Part shown: piece after piece, positions 25,596 through 32,506 of the stretch | Layout: the number at the start of each line of letters is the position of its first letter | Position numbering within the stretch: position 1 is the first letter of the stretch | Source of the DNA: Novosphingobium arvoryzae | GTDB lineage: Bacteria > Pseudomonadota > Alphaproteobacteria > Sphingomonadales > Sphingomonadaceae | Direction of reading: 5' to 3' | NCBI RefSeq assembly: GCF_014652615.1 | Contig: NZ_BMZD01000001.1 | Span: 579,962-643,961 of the forward strand | Length of the DNA stretch: 64,000 nucleotides | The notes under the pieces: model-generated | What the model was told of the DNA's origin: nothing | The model's input: only the letters and a program-made list of their open reading frames with translations | The model's database searches: none | Position numbers and translations under genes: made by a program

Positions 25596-25807
25596 TGACC
25601 TTATCCTTCGAGGACGCAGCCGAAATCCTGAACGTGCATGTTCCCTTCCTGACTGTATTGGCCGAGCGCGGCGACCTTCAATTTGAAGACATTGGTGGTC
25701 ACCAGCAGGTCAGGCTGCAGACTGTACTCGCCTATAAGCGCAAGCGCGATACTGCCCGCAGTTCTGCACTAGGTGAGCTTGGTGAGATAGATGGGCATCT
25801 GCTCTGA
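25595..25807 (+). CDS. Orphan excisionase-type antitoxin
   Basis: A 70-residue MerR/excisionase-like DNA-binding protein: LSFEDAAEILNVHVPFLTVLAERGDLQFEDIGGHQQVRLQTVLAYKRKRD matches antitoxins that normally precede a PIN-domain ribonuclease. No PIN gene follows; 25808-25980 holds only repeat copy R5 and an inverted repeat. It therefore looks like a leftover antitoxin, or a third member of the HigBA operon that still protects against an incoming toxin. Confidence 0.65.
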   Translation: MTLSFEDAAEILNVHVPFLTVLAERGDLQFEDIGGHQQVRLQTVLAYKRKRDTARSSALGELGEIDGHLL

Positions 25808-25810
25808 AGC

Positions 25811-25887
25811 TTGAGCCACTCACGATGATCCACCGCGACAGCACCGTGATCCAGCCGCCGCAAGCACAGTGTTGCGAACACCGTGCT
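25811..25887 (-). repeat. Island repeat, copy R5 with adjacent inverted repeat
   Basis: Reverse-strand core GTGAGTGGCTCAA (25811-25823), preceded in that orientation by CGGTGGATCATC, and an inverted repeat AGCACAGTGTT/AACACCGTGCT (25863-25887). The same combination occurs around 27189-27307 and 27762-27852. Confidence 0.65.
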
Positions 25888-25980
25888 CGCAGCCGCACCC
25901 AGATCGTCATGTGAGACTTGGCTGGCTGTCGACCGGAAACGCCGGTCGAAATTGGATTATCACGCCAAAATTTGAGTAGC

Positions 25981-26541
25981 TTACATGCTCGATCTGCGAG
26001 GCATGACGAAAGCCAGCACATTCGCAACTAGGAAAAGCACAAGTGCTGCCCCAACCAAGTCCCCGACAAACACCGTGACAATCTGGATCAAGCCACCTTC
26101 AAAGCGTCCCGACGCCCATAGATAACCGTTCAAGGCAACCGCGTTGGCGCTGGCGCAGAGCGTGCACAGCATAACGATATGCCACGCCCCAAGCCCAGCA
26201 AGAGTGCGCGGGATGTTCAGCGCCCACTTACCCAAAGAAACAGCAATCCAAGGCGTAATGCCCAAGATGACCGAGAAAATCATTTCATGAAACGCATCAC
26301 CATCCGCCGTGCCATACACGGTAAGGTACGCACCCAGAACCAGACCTACGGCGCCAACCCAGCCAAACATCAAAATTATCAGCGGACGAAAGGCAGCGGG
26401 TAGGAAGATCCAGTGTGCACGCGATGTGTGCTCTAGGCCAGAAAAGAGCCAGGCGTTGAATTGGGCAAGTGCATACCAAGCGATCGCTATTCCAAGAACG
26501 TTGGTAACCGGCTTGATCAGCGTCTTGGCATCAAACTTCAT
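25981..26541 (-). CDS. Multi-pass membrane protein, MASE1-like (cassette copy 2)
   Basis: Membrane protein of 186 residues, paralogous to 18180-18785. Shared signatures are TSRAHWIFLPAAFRPL, GLVLGAYLTVYGTADG, LGKWALNIPRTLAGL and VFVGDLVGAALVLFLV, giving about six membrane segments. It lacks the basic C-terminal tail of copy 1 and is visibly more AT-rich. It is coupled by ATGA (26538-26541) to the winged-helix gene upstream. Function unknown. Confidence 0.6.
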   Translation of the reverse strand: MKFDAKTLIKPVTNVLGIAIAWYALAQFNAWLFSGLEHTSRAHWIFLPAAFRPLIILMFGWVGAVGLVLGAYLTVYGTADGDAFHEMIFSVILGITPWIAVSLGKWALNIPRTLAGLGAWHIVMLCTLCASANAVALNGYLWASGRFEGGLIQIVTVFVGDLVGAALVLFLVANVLAFVMPRRSSM

Positions 26542-26894
26542 GCAAGGCGGCTTTCCTCTACCAGCCCTTCAAGCGCGATGTTGATGCGATTACGGTAGTC
26601 CAAAGCCAAGTCGGTGGGGTCGACGAACTTCACACGCTTGTCAGTTTGATCCACTCGCAGCTTAACCAGCCCTTTGTCGCGCAGGCTGATAATCCGACGA
26701 TAGGCTGTTGCCGCCGACACTTCAGTCATGCTGTTCATGATTTCGCCGACAGAGATGTCTGTGGTGCTATGCCATCGGATCAGTAAGCTTCTTAGCAGCT
26801 GGTCATCTTCTGCCGTCATCACATCGAACGGCGACAGGCCGCGGATAGCGCCCAACAGGTTTAAAAACCGGATGTGGAGGGGTTCGACAGACAC
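26538..26894 (-). CDS. Winged-helix (MarR-like) transcriptional regulator (cassette copy 2)
   Basis: A 118-residue paralogue of 18782-19138 with the same length and the same recognition helix (MNSMTEVSAATAYRRIISL). Differences concentrate in the N-terminal and last 20 residues. The matching operator-like palindrome lies 170 bases upstream (27063-27080). Because both copies keep the helix and the palindrome arms, they may share binding sites and cross-regulate. Confidence 0.7.
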   Translation of the reverse strand: MSVEPLHIRFLNLLGAIRGLSPFDVMTAEDDQLLRSLLIRWHSTTDISVGEIMNSMTEVSAATAYRRIISLRDKGLVKLRVDQTDKRVKFVDPTDLALDYRNRINIALEGLVEESRLA

Positions 26895-27050
26895 CGGTCG
26901 GATGTCTCAACAAGAGCTGCTGCTGTCAATATGCTCGATCAAGGAAGACTGGCTATTCTCATCGAGGCTGGGGCGTAATGGTCAGAATAAATGCTTTCAT
27001 AATTGAAGGCATGTTGCTCCGCGCCCCCCATCTCGCTAAGAGCATCTTGC

Positions 27051-27130
27051 GACCCAAGGGGCGGATATGCATGCATATCCATAACCTCCAACTCACGCCC
27101 AGCTTTCTTCACGAGGGCTGGGCCTTTTTC
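27051..27130 (+). ncRNA. Candidate small RNA/operator element, copy 2
   Basis: Same architecture as 19299-19378: GACCCAAGGGGC, a perfect 18-bp palindrome GGATATGCATGCATATCC (27063-27080), ATAACCTCCAACTCACG, then a terminator hairpin. Differences between the copies keep the hairpin pairing while changing spacing. The CCTCC motif is complementary to ribosome-binding sites, as in many alphaproteobacterial small RNAs; this is suggestive only. Confidence 0.5.
27096..27129 (+). terminator. Rho-independent terminator, element copy 2
   Basis: GCCCAGC (27097-27103) pairs perfectly with GCTGGGC (27117-27123), followed by CTTTTT. It reads on the plus strand. Confidence 0.8.
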
Positions 27131-27188
27131 GCCAAATTTCACAAGCGCACGGAGGTTAGATTGCCGTTGGGCCTGCGGCGATGGCTGT

Positions 27189-27307
27189 TTGAACCACTCA
27201 CAGTAATCCACCGTCGAGCACCCCGCCCCTGAGTGCTCCATGCGCATTTAGTCCAGCATCAAGGCCGATGTACCGTGCCGAAGCACCGTGTTTCGAAACG
27301 CTGTGCT
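27189..27307 (-). repeat. Island repeat, copy R6 with adjacent inverted repeat
   Basis: Reverse-strand core GTGAGTGGTTCAA (27189-27201), preceded in that orientation by CGGTGGATTACT as at copy R5. An inverted repeat with arms AGCACCGTGTTTC and GAAACGCTGTGCT spans 27282-27307, upstream of the secreted-protein gene. Confidence 0.6.
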
Positions 27308-27380
27308 ACCGGGCCTATTTATGATTGTCGATGAGCGTGTCAGCGCGGTATCGGTGGCCCAATGTCCAAATGGGGTACAC

Positions 27381-27737
27381 ATGAAAGCGAAAGTCTTCAG
27401 CCTCCTTGCACTGGCATGTGCAGTCACGCAGATGCCAGTTCTTGCGCAGCCTTCGCAAACGCAACATCCCCACATTTTCAACATCTATGCCTCGGTCCAA
27501 GAAGGCCACCCGCAAGAAGTCGAGATTACACAGGCCAAGATTGTTGAACTCGAACGCTGTGGGATTGCCGCCATCAGCGACTCAACGGTTCGCTACGAGG
27601 GTTTGGCACCGAGCTTGTACATTACCCTCACTGGCCCCCATCGTGATCTGACCATAGCCAAGGCCGAGCTGCAAAAAGCCAAGACTTGCGGGATCGAAGG
27701 CTACACCAGAAGGGCAACGTTCCTCGGAGGGGAGTGA
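27381..27737 (+). CDS. Small secreted protein of unknown function
   Basis: A 118-residue protein with a signal peptide (KVFSLLALACAVTQMPVLAQ, cleavage near residue 23). The mature part holds two cysteines (ERCGIAA and KTCGIEG), which could form a disulfide, and an alternating IVELERCGIA/AELQKAKTCGI pattern suggesting two related halves. I recognise no family. The ATG at 27381 starts the signal peptide; the earlier open frame does not. It is the last gene of the island before the tRNA. Confidence 0.6.
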   Translation: MKAKVFSLLALACAVTQMPVLAQPSQTQHPHIFNIYASVQEGHPQEVEITQAKIVELERCGIAAISDSTVRYEGLAPSLYITLTGPHRDLTIAKAELQKAKTCGIEGYTRRATFLGGE

Positions 27738-27761
27738 GCGTCACTCACGCTCGTCAGCATC

Positions 27762-27852
27762 GTGAGTTGCTCAATCAAGCGTCTCCACGCTGTAGCCACC
27801 TTCACGGCGCAGTTCTGACGCCGTGCCCAAGACCGTGTGTGAAACACCGTGC
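27762..27852 (+). repeat. Island repeat, copy R4 with adjacent inverted repeat
   Basis: Core GTGAGTTGCTCAA (27762-27774), then GCGTCTCCACGCTGTAG... GGCGCAGTTCTGACGCCG, which aligns with the palindromic part of copy R1, followed by a weaker ACCGTGT/ACACCGT dyad. It lies close to the right island end. Confidence 0.6.
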
Positions 27853-27936
27853 AGACAGCCTCTATCACAGCCCGATCAGCGCAGATTCGATGAGCCGAAT
27901 TTGCTTATGATCTGTTTATGGGAAAATTGAGCTCGC

Positions 27937-27977
27937 GAGCAGTTTTGTCGAGGGCGTAAGCCCTTGAGACAAAACGC
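27937..27977 (-). terminator. Hairpin downstream of tRNA-Arg
   Basis: GTTTTGTC and GACAAAAC enclose GGGC/GCCC with a GTAA loop, a strong stem on the 3' side of the minus-strand tRNA. The T-rich arm can act as the terminator tract. It lies inside the island, so the island supplied the tRNA's downstream region. Confidence 0.55.
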
Positions 27978-27984
27978 GAAGCGG

Positions 27985-28061
<77 letters not shown>

Positions 28062-28166
28062 TTGTGAGGTGGGCGGTTAGCAGTGTGGGCGGCGGTGCGC
28101 CAGTGTCTTTTATCACTCATTTGCAGTTAGCGATTTGGCAAGCACGGCGGTGCTAGGACTCGCCGG

Positions 28167-28610
28167 ATGAACGCTCCTACCAATTTCGGTCCGTCCTCGC
28201 TTGCTCCCGGCTCTGCTCTCGGGGGCGCGCTGCCTGGCTCTGGCCGGGCGGAATTCGGGCAGGCTTCGGCCAGTGCCATGAGCATGAAGTGGTCAGCACT
28301 GCACGATGCGGCCGGGGTCGTGGCGATGCTGGCGGGAATCGCCGCGGAGCCGATGCGGGCGGATGTGCGCAATTTCCCGGCGATCATGCGCGATGCCGGG
28401 GGCTGGCGGCGCAGCATGGCGGAGCAGGGGATCGAGGACCTGACCGCGATCATGGAGCCGGGCATGGCCGCCTTGCTGGCGGTGCACGCGCGCGGCGTCA
28501 GCCCGGCGGCGGCGGCGCTGGCCCTGTGGCAGGAGTTCCATGCGGCGCGCGCCGCGCTGCTGGCGCTGACCCCGCCGGCCGATTCGCCCATGCCGCGCCG
28601 GTTCATGTAG
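28167..28610 (+). CDS. Hypothetical protein, Ala-rich helical
   Basis: A 147-residue protein I cannot name. A Ser/Gly/Pro-rich N-terminus of about 35 residues is followed by an Ala-rich helical domain (LHDAAGVVAMLAGIAAEPM, GIEDLTAIMEPGMAALLAVHARG, AALALWQEFHAARAALLAL). There is no signal peptide or catalytic motif. GC content and third-position bias match the core genome, so translation is credible. It may share transcription with mmcB only if the LexA-regulated promoter between them is off. Confidence 0.6.
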   Translation: MNAPTNFGPSSLAPGSALGGALPGSGRAEFGQASASAMSMKWSALHDAAGVVAMLAGIAAEPMRADVRNFPAIMRDAGGWRRSMAEQGIEDLTAIMEPGMAALLAVHARGVSPAAAALALWQEFHAARAALLALTPPADSPMPRRFM

Positions 28611-28636
28611 ACGGACCGGCCGCGCAGGCTTGCGTG

Positions 28637-28651
28637 GTTCATGATATGTTC
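28637..28651 (+). promoter_or_regulatory. LexA (SOS) box upstream of mmcB
   Basis: GTTCATGATATGTTC, an exact GTTC-N7-GTTC alphaproteobacterial LexA operator, ends 13 bases before the mmcB ATG. Repression by LexA and induction by DNA damage are expected. Confidence 0.75.
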
Positions 28652-28664
28652 CTATGGTTCGACA

Positions 28665-29171
28665 ATGGCCGAGCCCTCCCCCAGTTTACCCGCGTCCGCC
28701 GATGACGCCTTCAGTCGCGAGGCGCAGGCCGTGGCGCGCGGGATTTGCCGCTTGTTCGCGCGCAACGACATCTGGTGCCTGCCCGAAATGCCCCTGCGCA
28801 ACGGGCGGCGGGCTGACCTGATGGGGATCGACGCCAAGGGGCAACTGGTGATCGTGGAGATCAAGGTCAGCCGGGCCGATTTGCTGGGCGATGGCAAGTG
28901 GACCGATTACCTGGACTTTTGCGACCGGTTCTATTGGGGCCTTGCCCCGCATCTGGACCGGGCGTGCATGGAAGACGCCAGCTTTCTGCCGGAACGCTGC
29001 GGCCTGATCGTGGCGGATGGCTATGACGCCGAAATCCTGCGCCCGGCGGCGACGGTCCCGCTGGCGGCGGCGCGCCGCAAGGTGGAGGTTGAGCGCCTGG
29101 CGCGAGCCTCGCTGCGGCGGCACTTGTCCGTGCTGGACCCGCGCCTGTCCAGTTGGGACCAGCGCGTCTGA
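28665..29171 (+). CDS. mmcB: MmcB-family DNA repair protein
   Basis: A 168-residue PD-(D/E)xK nuclease-fold protein: ADLMGIDAKGQLVIVEIKVSRADLLGDGKWTDYLDFCDRFYWGL holds the Asp (about residue 49) and the ExK (VEIK). MmcB was described in Caulobacter as a damage-induced gene linked to mutagenesis. The 5' LexA box supports the same role here. The ATG at 28665 follows the operator closely, leaving a short leader. The minus-strand DUF1289 gene is convergent with it. Confidence 0.88.
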   Translation: MAEPSPSLPASADDAFSREAQAVARGICRLFARNDIWCLPEMPLRNGRRADLMGIDAKGQLVIVEIKVSRADLLGDGKWTDYLDFCDRFYWGLAPHLDRACMEDASFLPERCGLIVADGYDAEILRPAATVPLAAARRKVEVERLARASLRRHLSVLDPRLSSWDQRV

Positions 29172-29196
29172 CCTGGGCCAGCCGACCCTTGGGGGC

Positions 29197-29361
29197 CTAG
29201 CCCTGTCGCAGGGGCAGCTGGTTGAGGATGGCGCGCTTTTCGCGGGGCTTCAGGATCGGCCAGTCGGCGATTTCATTGAGTGTGCGCTTGCAGCCCTGGC
29301 ACCATTGCCGCACCGGATCGATCCGACAGGTGCCGTCGCAAGGGGAGGGAGGCTGATGCAT
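29197..29361 (-). CDS. DUF1289-family small Fe-S/zinc-type protein
   Basis: A 54-residue protein. It starts MHQPPSPCDGTCRIDP and continues QWCQGCKRTLNEIADW. Cys8, Cys12, Cys21 and Cys24 match the DUF1289 four-cysteine pattern, followed by the RTLxEIxxW and EKRAIL segments. The cysteines probably bind a metal; the family function is not established. It is convergent with mmcB and ends 25 bases from its stop. Confidence 0.85.
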   Translation of the reverse strand: MHQPPSPCDGTCRIDPVRQWCQGCKRTLNEIADWPILKPREKRAILNQLPLRQG

Positions 29362-29668
29362 ACTCACCTGACGCAATCAGATTCGGCAGTCATTCGCAAG
29401 TCTTAAGCGGCGCATTTCCTGTTAGGCCGCAATTATCTTGCTTTATTGCGAACATTGCTTATATGCAGTTTCAGCAATCGGCGCGCGGAGCCAGTCTCCC
29501 GTGCAGTCCCGGCAGCGTGAGGTCAGCGTTTCGGCGCAAGACCTGCCCGGACTTACGGTCGCCGTTATCGCCTGAAGCCACCTTTTTCACGCAGGGTCGC
29601 ATCGAACGACACTTGCTTCGCGTTGCGGGTTCGATCCCGTGCGCGCCGCTTCATTTTGAGAGTTTTCC
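29362..29668 (+). promoter_or_regulatory. Promoter and long 5' leader of the DEAD-box helicase gene
   Basis: No gene was found in these 307 bases. A plausible promoter is TTGCTT (29438-29443), a 16-base spacer and TATATG (29460-29465), which would leave a leader of about 195 bases before the ATG. Long leaders are usual for DEAD-box helicase mRNAs, many of which are cold-regulated. A T-arm-like piece (GCGGGTTCGATCCCG) near 29625 is isolated. Confidence 0.4.
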
Positions 29669-31273
29669 ATGTCCTATTTTTCCGACCTTGGCCTGGCCGA
29701 GCCGCTGCTGCGTGCGCTTGAAGCCAAGGGCTATTCCGATCCCACCCCGATCCAGACCCAGGCCATTCCCGCCCTGCTGCAGGGCCGCGACATCCTGGGC
29801 ATCGCCCAGACCGGAACGGGCAAGACCGCCGCGTTCTCGCTGCCCTCGCTGCACCGGCTGGCCGCCAATCCCAAGGCGCGCAACAATGCCGCCTGCCGGA
29901 TGCTGGTGCTGTCCCCCACGCGCGAACTGGCGGCGCAGATCGCCGAAAACATGCGCGGCTATGCCAAGTACCTGAACCTGTCCGTTCAGTGCGTGTTCGG
30001 CGGCGTGCCGGTGGGCAAGCAGGCCCGTGCGCTGGTGCCGGGCTGCGATATCCTGGTGGCAACGCCGGGCCGCCTGCTCGATCTGATCGACCAGCGCGCG
30101 CTGACGCTGCGCCATGTCGAGATCTTCGTGCTGGACGAAGCCGACCAGATGATGGACCTGGGCTTTATCGTGCCGCTGAAGCGGGTCGCCAACCTGCTGC
30201 CCAAGGACCGCCAGAGCCTGTTCTTCAGCGCGACGATGCCCAAGGCGATCGCCGACCTGGGCAAGCAGTTCATCAGCAACCCGGTGCGCGTCGAAGTGAC
30301 GCCGCAGGCTACCACGGCCGAGCGGATCGAGCAGTGGGTGACGTTCATCAACCAGTCCGAAAAGCAGGCGCTGCTGACACTGCGGCTGAAGGCCGGGCTG
30401 GCCGACAATTCGATCGACCGCGCGCTGGTGTTCACCCGCACCAAGCACGGCGCGGACCGCGTGGTGCGCCATCTGGCGACCGCCGGGGTCAATGCCGCCG
30501 CGATCCACGGCAACAAGAGCCAGGCACAGCGCACCGCCGCGCTGCTGGGCTTCCGCAAGGGCAGCATCCCGGTGCTGGTGGCGACCGATATCGCCGCGCG
30601 CGGGATTGACGTTTCGGGCGTCAGCCACGTGTTCAACTTTGAACTGCCGAACGTGCCGGAGCAGTATGTCCACCGCATTGGCCGCACCGCGCGCGCCGGA
30701 GCGGACGGGATCGCGCTGAGCTTCTGCGCGCCGGACGAAAAGCCCTATCTGCGCGATATCGAGCGCCTGACCGGGGTGAAGCTGGACCCGATGCCGCTGC
30801 CGGAGAACTTCCAGCAGGAAGCCGCCCGTCTGCCGCTGCCGGTGCGCAAGCCGGCCGAGGCGGAGCAGGATGCCCGCCGCGAGGCGCGCGATGCGCGCGG
30901 GCGTGGTGGTCCGGCGGCGCGCGGGCAGGGTGGCCGCGGTGCTGGCGGCGGTGGCCGCAACAACAACCAGAGCCGGGGCGGGCAGGGCCGCGATGGCCGC
31001 TCGCGCGATGCTCAGGCACGCGAATCGTATCGCGGCGAACGTCCTGCCGCGCCGCAGCGCGGGCCGGTGTTCAACCCGCTGGGCAATGAAGGGCGCGGCG
31101 CGGTGGAAGCCACCCGTCCTGCCACCGCCCGCCCGGCTGGCGACCGTCCGCGCGGCGAGCGCCCGCAGGGTGAGCGCAGCGGCGGGGATCGCCGTCCGCA
31201 GGGCGACCGCCGCCCGCGCGGCAATGGCGGTGGGCGCCCGCAGCAGCGCGGCCCGGCGGCCCGCGCCAACTGA
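29669..31273 (+). CDS. DEAD-box ATP-dependent RNA helicase (RhlE-like)
   Basis: A 534-residue helicase. The Q motif (GYSDPTPIQTQAIP), Walker A (AQTGTGKT, about residue 50), DEAD box (VLDEADQMMDLGF), SAT motif and HRIGRTARAG motif VI are intact in residues 1-370. Residues about 385-534 are an Arg/Gly/Gln-rich disordered tail with RGG-like repeats (RGGPAARGQGGRGAGGG...), which typically bind RNA and promote condensation. The family unwinds short duplexes in ribosome assembly and mRNA decay. Confidence 0.93.
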   Translation: MSYFSDLGLAEPLLRALEAKGYSDPTPIQTQAIPALLQGRDILGIAQTGTGKTAAFSLPSLHRLAANPKARNNAACRMLVLSPTRELAAQIAENMRGYAKYLNLSVQCVFGGVPVGKQARALVPGCDILVATPGRLLDLIDQRALTLRHVEIFVLDEADQMMDLGFIVPLKRVANLLPKDRQSLFFSATMPKAIADLGKQFISNPVRVEVTPQATTAERIEQWVTFINQSEKQALLTLRLKAGLADNSIDRALVFTRTKHGADRVVRHLATAGVNAAAIHGNKSQAQRTAALLGFRKGSIPVLVATDIAARGIDVSGVSHVFNFELPNVPEQYVHRIGRTARAGADGIALSFCAPDEKPYLRDIERLTGVKLDPMPLPENFQQEAARLPLPVRKPAEAEQDARREARDARGRGGPAARGQGGRGAGGGGRNNNQSRGGQGRDGRSRDAQARESYRGERPAAPQRGPVFNPLGNEGRGAVEATRPATARPAGDRPRGERPQGERSGGDRRPQGDRRPRGNGGGRPQQRGPAARAN

Positions 31274-31355
31274 TCCGCGCCAACTGATCCACGAACAGGC
31301 CTGATGCCCACGCAGCCGCTTGCACCAGCAGCGATAGCGTGGGCATAAGCCTGCC

Positions 31356-32090
31356 ATGCTTGCAACCGACCATCCCGGCTGGACCGCCGCCGCGCTTTCC
31401 GCGCTGGTGATGACCGTCATCGTGGCGGTGCGCTATCTGATCACATCCGGGGCATTTGCCTGGGCAACCCGGCGCGTGCGACCGGGGCTGTACCAGGGGC
31501 TGGACCGGCAGATCCGCCAGGAACTGGGCTGGTCGCTGGCCTCTGCCGGAATCTACGGCGCACCGGCCGGACTGGTCGCCTGGGGCTGGCAGCAGCACGG
31601 CTGGACGCGGATTTATACCGAGGTCGACGCCTATCCCGTCTGGTGGTTGCCGGTTTCGCTGCTGGTCTATCTGTTCCTGCACGATACCTGGTTCTACTGG
31701 ACCCATCGCTGGATGCACCGCCCGCGCGTGTTCCGGCTGGCCCACGCGGTCCACCACGCCAGCAAGCCTCCCACGGCCTGGGCGGCGATGAGCTTTCATC
31801 CGATCGAAGCGGTGACCGGGGCGATCGTCATCCCCGCGCTGGTGTTCGTCGTGCCGGTACACATCGGCGTGCTGGGGCTGGTGCTGGCCACCATGACGCT
31901 GATGGGCGTCACCAATCACATGGGCTGGGAACTGTTCCCGCGCTGGCTGGTTCATTCGCGGTTGGGGAACTGGCTGATAACCGCCAGCCATCACCAGCGG
32001 CATCACGAAAGCTATCTATGCAATTACGGACTTTATTTCCGCGTCTGGGACCGGTTGTGCGGCACGGATCGCGGGCTGTCGCGGCTCTGA
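31356..32090 (+). CDS. Sterol desaturase/fatty-acid-hydroxylase family protein
   Basis: Membrane di-iron enzyme of 244 residues. All histidine clusters are visible: HDTWFYWTHRWMH (about residue 108), HAVHHAS (about residue 130), and SHHQRHH (about residue 214). In this length class, carotenoid ketolase/hydroxylase and fatty-acid hydroxylase activities occur, so the substrate is open. Two to four membrane helices flank the clusters. It overlaps the next gene by 73 bases. Confidence 0.85.
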   Translation: MLATDHPGWTAAALSALVMTVIVAVRYLITSGAFAWATRRVRPGLYQGLDRQIRQELGWSLASAGIYGAPAGLVAWGWQQHGWTRIYTEVDAYPVWWLPVSLLVYLFLHDTWFYWTHRWMHRPRVFRLAHAVHHASKPPTAWAAMSFHPIEAVTGAIVIPALVFVVPVHIGVLGLVLATMTLMGVTNHMGWELFPRWLVHSRLGNWLITASHHQRHHESYLCNYGLYFRVWDRLCGTDRGLSRL

Positions 32091-32506
32091 TTGCCGCGCC
32101 GGTCCTGCTGGCTGCCACCCCACCGGCTGCGGGTGGTGGCAAGGTCAGCATGGAAGTCACCGGCCTGCGCAATGCCAAGGGCCAGGTGCTGGCCTGCCTG
32201 ACGGCCCAGCCCAAGGCCTTTCCCGATTGCAGCAAGGACCCGGCGGCGCGCACCGCGATCGTTCCGGCGGCGGGTACCGTGCGGATCGAGTTCGGGCATG
32301 TTCCGGCGGGGCGCTATGCGATCTCGCTGATCCATGACGAGAACGGCAACCGCAAGATGGACATGGCGATCATGATGCCGAAGGAAGGCTATGGCTTTTC
32401 GCGCAACGCCCCGGTCAGCTTTGGTCCGCCGAAATTTGCCAAGGCCGCGTTCGACGTGACCGGCGGCGATGTCGTCCAGCAGGCGAAGATGCGCTATCTG
32501 CTGTGA
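32018..32506 (+). CDS. DUF2141-family secreted protein
   Basis: A 162-residue protein with signal-type N-terminus (AVAALIAAPVLLAATPPAAGG). The mature part matches DUF2141 (GLRNAKGQVLACLTAQPKAFPDC, then AGRYAISLIHDENGNRKMD, then PKEGYGFSRNAP). A second member of the family lies at 48163-48675. The ATG at 32018 overlaps the upstream desaturase gene; a later start inside the signal region is possible. Function unknown, though several relatives sit beside carotenoid or lipid genes. Confidence 0.75.
   Translation: MQLRTLFPRLGPVVRHGSRAVAALIAAPVLLAATPPAAGGGKVSMEVTGLRNAKGQVLACLTAQPKAFPDCSKDPAARTAIVPAAGTVRIEFGHVPAGRYAISLIHDENGNRKMDMAIMMPKEGYGFSRNAPVSFGPPKFAKAAFDVTGGDVVQQAKMRYLL

Noticed and set aside
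19570..27984. The island as a prophage
   Set aside because: No capsid, tail, terminase, lysis or replication genes were recognised; the contents are toxin-antitoxin and unknown genes.
29600..29660. T-arm-like sequence (GCGGGTTCGATCCCG) before the helicase gene, resembling a tRNA or tmRNA piece
   Set aside because: No acceptor stem, anticodon or D-arm could be folded around it and no CCA follows; a chance match in a GC-rich leader.
30880..31270. Repetitive GC-rich sequence at the 3' end of the helicase gene, considered as a CRISPR or tandem repeat
   Set aside because: The repeats are in frame and code for an RGG-type disordered tail; spacing is irregular and there are no spacers.
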